In this document: positions 6,636 through 11,094 of the stretch, piece by piece
Numbering within the stretch: the stretch's first letter is position 1
How the letters are laid out: the number at the start of each line of letters is the position of its first letter
NCBI GenBank assembly: GCA_021788795.1
Contig: JAJYKG010000050.1
Location: forward strand, 1-11,094
DNA from: Thermoplasmata archaeon
GTDB lineage: Archaea > Thermoplasmatota > Thermoplasmata > RBG-16-68-12
DNA: 11,094 nt
Direction of reading: 5' to 3'
Position numbers and translations under genes: made by a program
The notes under the pieces: model-generated
Seen by the model: the letters and a program-made list of their open reading frames with translations, nothing else
Told to the model about the DNA's origin: nothing
The model's database searches: none

Positions 6636-9260
6636 ATGCCTACCGCGAACATCGGGGTCTCCGGTCCCGCCTGGCACGTCGGAACGGCCGCCCAGGTCGT
6701 GTCGGACCTGAGGACCGATCCGAAGAACGGGCTGGCCACGCGCGACGCGAGCGCGCGGTTCGCCCGGGACGGCCCCAACCGCCTCCGCAAGGTGGAACAC
6801 GAGGGCTTCTGGGGAGAGTATCTCGAGGAGCTGCGGGAGCCCATGATCCTTCTCCTGCTTGTCACGGGGGTCCTGTACTCGATCCTCGGTACGTTGGAGG
6901 ATGCGGTCACCATCTTCGCGATCATCTTCACCCTCGTCACGTTCGAGGTCCTCAACGACCAGCGCGCGAGCCGCGCGATCGACGCGCTGCGGAAGCTGGC
7001 GGAGCCCACCGCCGCGGTCCTCCGCGACGGGAAGCGCCAGGAGGTCCCCGTGGAGGACGTCGTCCCGGGCGACGTGCTCGTCCTCGAGGCGGGACGCCGC
7101 GTCGCCGCGGACGCGCGGCTCGTCGAGTCGGACCGCCTCGCGGCCTCCGAGGCCTCCCTCACCGGGGAGTCCGTGCCGGTCGAGAAGGACTCGGACGCGG
7201 TCCTCGCTCCCGGGACACCGCTCGCGGAGCGCCGCAACCTTGTCTTCGCCGGGACGAACGTCGTGCGCGGGCGCGGGACCGCGGTCGTCACCGCGACGGG
7301 GATGGCCACCGAGCTCGGGCGCATCGCCGCGATGGCCCAGGAGGTCGAGGAGCCCAAGACCCCGCTCCAGGCCGCGATGACGGACCTCACGAAGTACCTC
7401 GTCGTCGTGGCGGTCGGGTTCAGCGTCCTCGTCCCCTTCCTCGGCTGGCTCCTGGCCCGCGGAGACCCGAAGACGATGGTCCTCACGGGCCTCTCCCTCG
7501 CCTTCGTCACGATCCCCGAGGAGCTGCCCATCCTGATCACGATGGTCCTCGCCCTCGGGGCGTACCGCCTCTCGCGTCGCCACGCGATCGTGAAGCGGCT
7601 GCGGGCGGTGGAGACCCTGGGCGGCGTCACGGTCATCGCGACGGACAAGACGGGCACGCTCACGGAGAACCGCATGGAGGCGAGCCGCTACTTCCCGGAG
7701 CAGGCGAAGGCCGCGCTCCTCGAGGCCGGCGCCCTGGCGAACGACGCGTCCCTGGAGGGCGACGCCGGCCTGGGCGACCCCCTCGAGGTGGCCCTCCTGC
7801 GGGCGGCCGCCGCCGCGGGGATCGACGTCCCTGCGCTCCGCGCGGCCCACCCGGTCCGGGACGAGCTATCCTTCGACAATGCCCGCGCGCGGATGTCCGT
7901 CGTCGTCGCCGACGACGGCGGGGTCCGCGTCGCGGCGAAGGGGGCGCCCGAGTCCCTGCTCGCGGCCTGCACGCGGCGGTGGACCGTCGGCGGGGTGAAG
8001 CCCCTCACGGACGCGGACCGCCTCCTCATCCTCGCCTCCGCCGCGGCCCTCGCGGCCTCCGGGCAGCGGGTGCTCGGGTTCGCGGAGAAGCGCGCCCCCG
8101 CGGGCCCCCTTCCCGAGCTTCAGGTCGAATCGGACCTCACGTTCCTCGGCCTCGTCGGCCTCGCGGACCCGCCGCGGCCGGAGGCGCGTGCCTCGATCGA
8201 CGCGTGCCGCGCGGCCGGCGTGCGCGCGGTCATGGTCACGGGCGACCATCCGCTGACGGCCCGGTCCATCGCGGCCGAGATCGGCCTCGGGGACGGCCGC
8301 GGGATGACGGGCCCAGAGCTGGACGCCCTCTCGGACCCGCAGCTCCAGGAGGCGGTGCGGTCCGTCTCCGTCTTCGCCCGGACGACGCCGGAGCACAAGC
8401 TGCGGATCGTCCGAGCCCTTCGGCAGGGCGGGGCCCGCGTGGCGGTGACCGGGGACGGCATCAACGACGCGCCCGCGCTCGCGGCCGCGGACATCGGCGT
8501 GGCGATGGGGGAGACGGGCACGGACGTCGCGCGGGAGGCCGCGGACCTCGTCCTCGCGGACGACAACTTCGCGACGATCGTCGAGGCCGTCCGGGAGGGC
8601 CGCGTCCTCTTCGCGAACCTGCGCAAGGCCGTGCGCTATTACCTCGCCTGCAAGGTCGCGGTCGTCGCGATCACGCTCCTGCCCGTGCTCCTCGGCGTCC
8701 CGATCCCCCTCGCCCCGATCCAGCTCATCGTCCTCGAGCTCTTCATGGACCTCGCGGCCTCGGCGACCTTCGTGGCCGAGCCGCCGGAGTCGGACCTCCT
8801 GCGCGAGCCGCCGCGCGACCCGCGCGCGGCGTTCATGGACCGGCCCATGGTCGCGAGCATCTTCGTCTCCGCGGCGGGCCTCTTCCTCGCGGTCTCCGCG
8901 GCCTACCTCTGGACGTACGCGTCCCCCGCGACGCGGCCCATGGCCACGACCGTGGCTTTCGTCACGTGGCTCATGGGCCACGTGTTCCTGGCCCTGAACC
9001 TGCGCTCCGAGCGCGAGCCCCTCGCCCGCCTCGGGCCCCTCTCCAACCGCCTCATGGTCGTGTGGGGCGCGGCCGCGTTCCTGTTCGCCGCGGTTGCGAG
9101 CATGACCCCCGTCCTCCAGACGGCCCTCCGGACGACGTCCCTGGGGGCGCCGCAGTGGGCCCTCGCGTTCGGCCTCGCGGTCCTGGGCACGTTCTGGATC
9201 GAGGTGCGGAAGTGGCTCGCGCCCGCGTGGCGGAGGGCCGCCTCGACGAGCCCCGCCTAA
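6636..9260 (+). CDS. P-type cation-transporting ATPase (P2-like, specificity uncertain)
   Basis: This 874-residue membrane pump uses ATP, through a phospho-aspartate intermediate, to move cations. Domains in order: cation-ATPase N-terminal region (about 8-45); M1/M2; actuator with TGES (176-179); M3/M4 with PEELP (294-298); phosphorylation motif DKTGT (D337); nucleotide domain with KGAPE (from 435); TGD (535-537); hinge TGDGINDAP (from 605); and six C-terminal membrane segments M5-M10. All catalytic motifs are intact and the length fits P2 pumps. Ion-site residues differ from the Ca2+ pump SERCA: an ungapped M5/M6 alignment gives K673 for N768, V676 for E771, E701 for N796 and D705 for D800, and M4 has PEELP rather than PEGLP. 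Ca2+ transport should not be assumed; another cation or protons are possible. ATG 6636, with GAGGT 5 nt upstream, is chosen because the family's N-terminal domain begins just after it, whereas upstream residues are low-complexity. The gene is very GC-rich, with strong preference for CTC, GCG and GAC codons. Confidence 0.93.
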   Translation: MPTANIGVSGPAWHVGTAAQVVSDLRTDPKNGLATRDASARFARDGPNRLRKVEHEGFWGEYLEELREPMILLLLVTGVLYSILGTLEDAVTIFAIIFTLVTFEVLNDQRASRAIDALRKLAEPTAAVLRDGKRQEVPVEDVVPGDVLVLEAGRRVAADARLVESDRLAASEASLTGESVPVEKDSDAVLAPGTPLAERRNLVFAGTNVVRGRGTAVVTATGMATELGRIAAMAQEVEEPKTPLQAAMTDLTKYLVVVAVGFSVLVPFLGWLLARGDPKTMVLTGLSLAFVTIPEELPILITMVLALGAYRLSRRHAIVKRLRAVETLGGVTVIATDKTGTLTENRMEASRYFPEQAKAALLEAGALANDASLEGDAGLGDPLEVALLRAAAAAGIDVPALRAAHPVRDELSFDNARARMSVVVADDGGVRVAAKGAPESLLAACTRRWTVGGVKPLTDADRLLILASAAALAASGQRVLGFAEKRAPAGPLPELQVESDLTFLGLVGLADPPRPEARASIDACRAAGVRAVMVTGDHPLTARSIAAEIGLGDGRGMTGPELDALSDPQLQEAVRSVSVFARTTPEHKLRIVRALRQGGARVAVTGDGINDAPALAAADIGVAMGETGTDVAREAADLVLADDNFATIVEAVREGRVLFANLRKAVRYYLACKVAVVAITLLPVLLGVPIPLAPIQLIVLELFMDLAASATFVAEPPESDLLREPPRDPRAAFMDRPMVASIFVSAAGLFLAVSAAYLWTYASPATRPMATTVAFVTWLMGHVFLALNLRSEREPLARLGPLSNRLMVVWGAAAFLFAAVASMTPVLQTALRTTSLGAPQWALAFGLAVLGTFWIEVRKWLAPAWRRAASTSPA

Positions 9261-9261
9261 A

Positions 9262-9275
9262 TCTCATCCTTTAAG
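9262..9275 (+). promoter_or_regulatory. putative promoter for the FAD oxidoreductase gene
   Basis: TTTAAG at 9270-9275 lies in the 79-nt gap after the ATPase stop. It is the only A/T-rich stretch there and resembles an archaeal TATA box. Initiation would be near 9300, about 40 nt before ATG 9340. It lacks the CGAAAG element seen at the other candidates. A GAGG at 9329-9332, 7 nt before the ATG, is a likely ribosome-binding site. Confidence 0.35.
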
Positions 9276-9339
9276 ACCCGGCGGCGCTACCCGTCCACGC
9301 GCGGCGATCCGCCGCGCCGCGACCGTCCGAGGCCCGAGG

Positions 9340-10677
9340 ATGTTCCTGAACGACTGGTGGTACACGACCCTGATGGGGACGCCGCTGAAGATCGAGCCGC
9401 CGCTCCGCGGCGACGTGACGACGGACGTCCTCATCGTGGGCGCCGGCGCCGCCGGGCTCGCGGCCGCGCTCCAGCTGATGGACAAGGGCCTCGACGTCAC
9501 GGTGATCGACAAGAACGTCTGCGGCGGGAGCTCGACCGGGAAGAGCGCGGGCTTCCTCACCCCGGACAGCGAGCTCGAGCTGTCCCAGATCCTGCGCCGC
9601 TACGGCCGCCAGGGGGCGAAGGACCTGTGGGAGTGCGCCCAGTGGGGATGCGACCGGATCGCCGACGTCATTCGGGCGAACGGCATCGACGCGGACCTCC
9701 AGAAGCAGGACTGCCTCTTCCTCGGGGAAGGCCGGGGCGGGCCGAAGGAGGTCCGCGACGAGCTCGCGGCGCGGCGGTCCATGGGCTACGAGGTCCAGGG
9801 CTACACGGCGGGGGAGCTCCCCTCCGTCGTCGGGGCCACGGGCTTCACGGGCGCGGTCCGGTACAAGAACACCACGGGGGTCAACGGCCTCCGCTACGCG
9901 CAGGGCGTGAAGAAGGTCCTCGTGGACCACGGGGTCCACGTCTACGAGTCCACGGAGGCCATCGGCCTCAAGGACCACACCGTGACGACGCACCTGGGTC
10001 GCGTGACCGCGGACAACATCATCTTCACCGCGGACAAGCTCAAGCGGGACCTGACGGACTACTTCTGGAACTACTACTACGCCCAGACGTTCCTCTCGAT
10101 CAGCGAGCCCCTCCAGCCCCACGAGGTGCAGGCCATGTTCCCCGTGGAGCCGTTCATGTGCTGGGACTCCCACTTCATCTATGCGTACTGGCGGCTCACC
10201 GGGGACAACCGCATCCTCCTGGGCGGCGGGAGCCTCTGGACGACGTACGCGAAGCGGGACGCGTGGACGGACCGCATCATCGAACGCGTCCTCCGCCGCT
10301 TCCGCGGGCACTGGCCTTCCGTGGGCCACGTGCACTTCCGGCAGTTCTGGATGGGGCGGATCGACATGACCCGGGACCTCATGCCCACGGTCCTCCGCGA
10401 ACCCGGGAAACCGTGGATCCACTACGTGCTCGGATGCGTCGGCCTGCCCTGGGCCACGTTCTGCGGCGACTTCGCGGCACGACACGTCCTCTCGGACGAG
10501 ACCCAGGACGACCACCGGTTCTACCGCTACTTCGGCATCGACCGCGGGTTCGTCATTCCCCTGTGGGCGGAGAAGCTCATGGGGAAACGGATCTCCTTCG
10601 TCGTCAACCAGGCGTACGCGAAGTACCGCCAGGTGGACAAGAACAGGCCCGAGGCGGAGAAGCCGCGGGAGTTCTAG
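9340..10677 (+). CDS. FAD-dependent oxidoreductase, DAO family (PuuB/OrdL-like)
   Basis: This 445-residue flavoprotein of the D-amino-acid-oxidase fold probably oxidises an amine or amino-acid substrate, passing electrons to oxygen or another acceptor. The N-terminal Rossmann motif GAGAAGL (G34, G36, G39) is followed by an acidic residue at the end of strand 2 (VTVIDKN). SSTGKSAGFLTPDSE occupies the place of the GASGRNGG-type FAD loop in gamma-glutamylputrescine oxidase. The substrate domain is rich in aromatics (YFWNYYYAQTF, FIYAYWRLTGDNRILLGGGS). The C-terminal flavin motif LGCVGLPWATFCGDFAARHV (about 366-385) corresponds to the GHGVGL-type motif of the family. Length is typical (family about 380-450). 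There is no signal peptide, so it is cytoplasmic. ATG 9340 has GAGG 7 nt upstream; an internal ATG at 9373 is a less likely start. The substrate cannot be told from sequence, and no polyamine or amino-acid catabolism genes lie nearby. Its TAG stop overlaps that of the convergent hydrolase gene. Confidence 0.88.
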   Translation: MFLNDWWYTTLMGTPLKIEPPLRGDVTTDVLIVGAGAAGLAAALQLMDKGLDVTVIDKNVCGGSSTGKSAGFLTPDSELELSQILRRYGRQGAKDLWECAQWGCDRIADVIRANGIDADLQKQDCLFLGEGRGGPKEVRDELAARRSMGYEVQGYTAGELPSVVGATGFTGAVRYKNTTGVNGLRYAQGVKKVLVDHGVHVYESTEAIGLKDHTVTTHLGRVTADNIIFTADKLKRDLTDYFWNYYYAQTFLSISEPLQPHEVQAMFPVEPFMCWDSHFIYAYWRLTGDNRILLGGGSLWTTYAKRDAWTDRIIERVLRRFRGHWPSVGHVHFRQFWMGRIDMTRDLMPTVLREPGKPWIHYVLGCVGLPWATFCGDFAARHVLSDETQDDHRFYRYFGIDRGFVIPLWAEKLMGKRISFVVNQAYAKYRQVDKNRPEAEKPREF

Positions 10678-11094
10678 GGGTCGCCCCAGGCTCGCCACGC
10701 GGCGCGGCCTACGCGGGCGATGGCGTCCACCGCCTCTTTCTCCTGCCGCGGCGTCAGATCCCAGGTCAGGCACACGGCGGCGAAGGGCGGCCGCGTCCGC
10801 GGGAACACGACCCCCGCGTCGTTGATGACGCCCGAGATGGACCCGGTCTTGTTCGCGACCCGCGTCCCCGGGGGGAGGCCCAGGGAGAGCCGGTGGTACT
10901 GCTGCTTCTCGAGGATGGCGACCATGTCCGCGCAGGAGCGCCGCGAGGCCGCGCGGCCGCGCGCGATGAGCCCCAGCAGGCGGGCGATGTCCGCGGCGGT
11001 CCCGTGGTTGTCCGTCGCCTCCTCCCAGAGGCGCCACGCACGTGTGCGTGTGATCGCCGTGCGCTCCTGGGCCCGGACGCGGCCGAGCAGGGCG
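10674..11094 (-). CDS. class A beta-lactamase-like serine hydrolase, C-terminal part
   Basis: The gene runs off the right edge: 139 C-terminal codons are visible, with an open frame to the window end and no start within it. The sequence resembles the beta-lactamase2 (class A, penicillin-binding-protein-like) family. A helical stretch, TAADIARLLGLIARG, matches the usual TTPREMARLL region. It is followed by ILEKQQYHRLSLGLPPGTRV and then the hallmark KTG triad (10842-10850) in ANKTGSISGVINDAGVVF, continuing as a beta strand and a C-terminal helix. The KTG motif forms one wall of the active site. The catalytic SxxK and the SDN motif would lie beyond the window, so activity cannot be judged. Such proteins range from true beta-lactamases to esterases and peptidases; in an archaeon, which lacks murein, a non-antibiotic substrate is plausible. 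It converges on the FAD oxidoreductase gene, sharing CTAG at 10674-10677. Confidence 0.8.
   Translation of the reverse strand, partial: ALLGRVRAQERTAITRTRAWRLWEEATDNHGTAADIARLLGLIARGRAASRRSCADMVAILEKQQYHRLSLGLPPGTRVANKTGSISGVINDAGVVFPRTRPPFAAVCLTWDLTPRQEKEAVDAIARVGRAAWRAWGDP

Noticed and set aside
6119..8981. Long minus-strand and other-frame open reading frames across the ATPase gene
   Set aside because: High G+C removes stop codons in all frames; the products are Arg/Ser/Asp-rich low-complexity sequence, while the plus frame carries all P-type ATPase motifs.
9271..11037. 588-codon minus-strand open frame opposite the FAD oxidoreductase
   Set aside because: Shadow of the oxidoreductase gene with no domain. 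The real minus-strand gene at 10674-11094 is in a different frame and carries the KTG motif.

Overview
The window comes from a high-GC archaeon. The strongest evidence is a complete archaeal-type 16S rRNA gene at about 2691-4158. It stands alone: protein-coding genes lie on both sides, and no tRNA, 23S or 5S follows within the 7 kb downstream. Unlinked rRNA genes are typical of the Thermoplasmata lineage (known for Thermoplasma), and the 16S text reads as Thermoplasmata-like by eye. My working placement is therefore an uncultured, GC-rich member of Thermoplasmatota. This is inference, because no alignment was run.

Layout, left to right: (1) 174-2357, a fused trehalose-6-phosphate synthase/phosphatase. 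(2) 2358-4260, the 16S unit: putative promoter, leader, a 15-bp perfect inverted repeat bracketing the gene (the pre-16S processing stem), mature 16S, and a pyrimidine-rich probable terminator. (3) 4315-5864, two overlapping genes: a terpenoid-cyclase-like alpha/alpha-toroid protein and a stand-alone LigD-type 3'-phosphoesterase with a complete active site. (4) 6017-6544, a small conserved-looking protein of unknown function with a glycine-rich hinge. (5) 6636-9260, a P2-like cation P-type ATPase whose ion-site residues differ from the Ca2+ pump pattern. (6) 9340-10677, a DAO-family FAD-dependent oxidoreductase, convergent with (7) the 3' part of a class A beta-lactamase-like serine hydrolase that runs off the right edge on the minus strand. 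The last two share the palindrome CTAG as both stop codons.

All genes except the last lie on the plus strand, but apart from the 4315/5307 pair they look separately transcribed. Four intergenic starts (otsAB, 16S, the toroid gene, the ATPase) share a layout close to CGAAAG-N4-A/T-rich, which resembles an archaeal BRE plus TATA box. There is no obvious single pathway: trehalose synthesis (compatible solute), cation transport, DNA end repair and amine or amino-acid oxidation are each housekeeping or stress functions. I found no mobile element, CRISPR array or tRNA. The items most worth follow-up are the toroid/phosphoesterase pair, the ATPase ion site and the unknown 175-residue protein.
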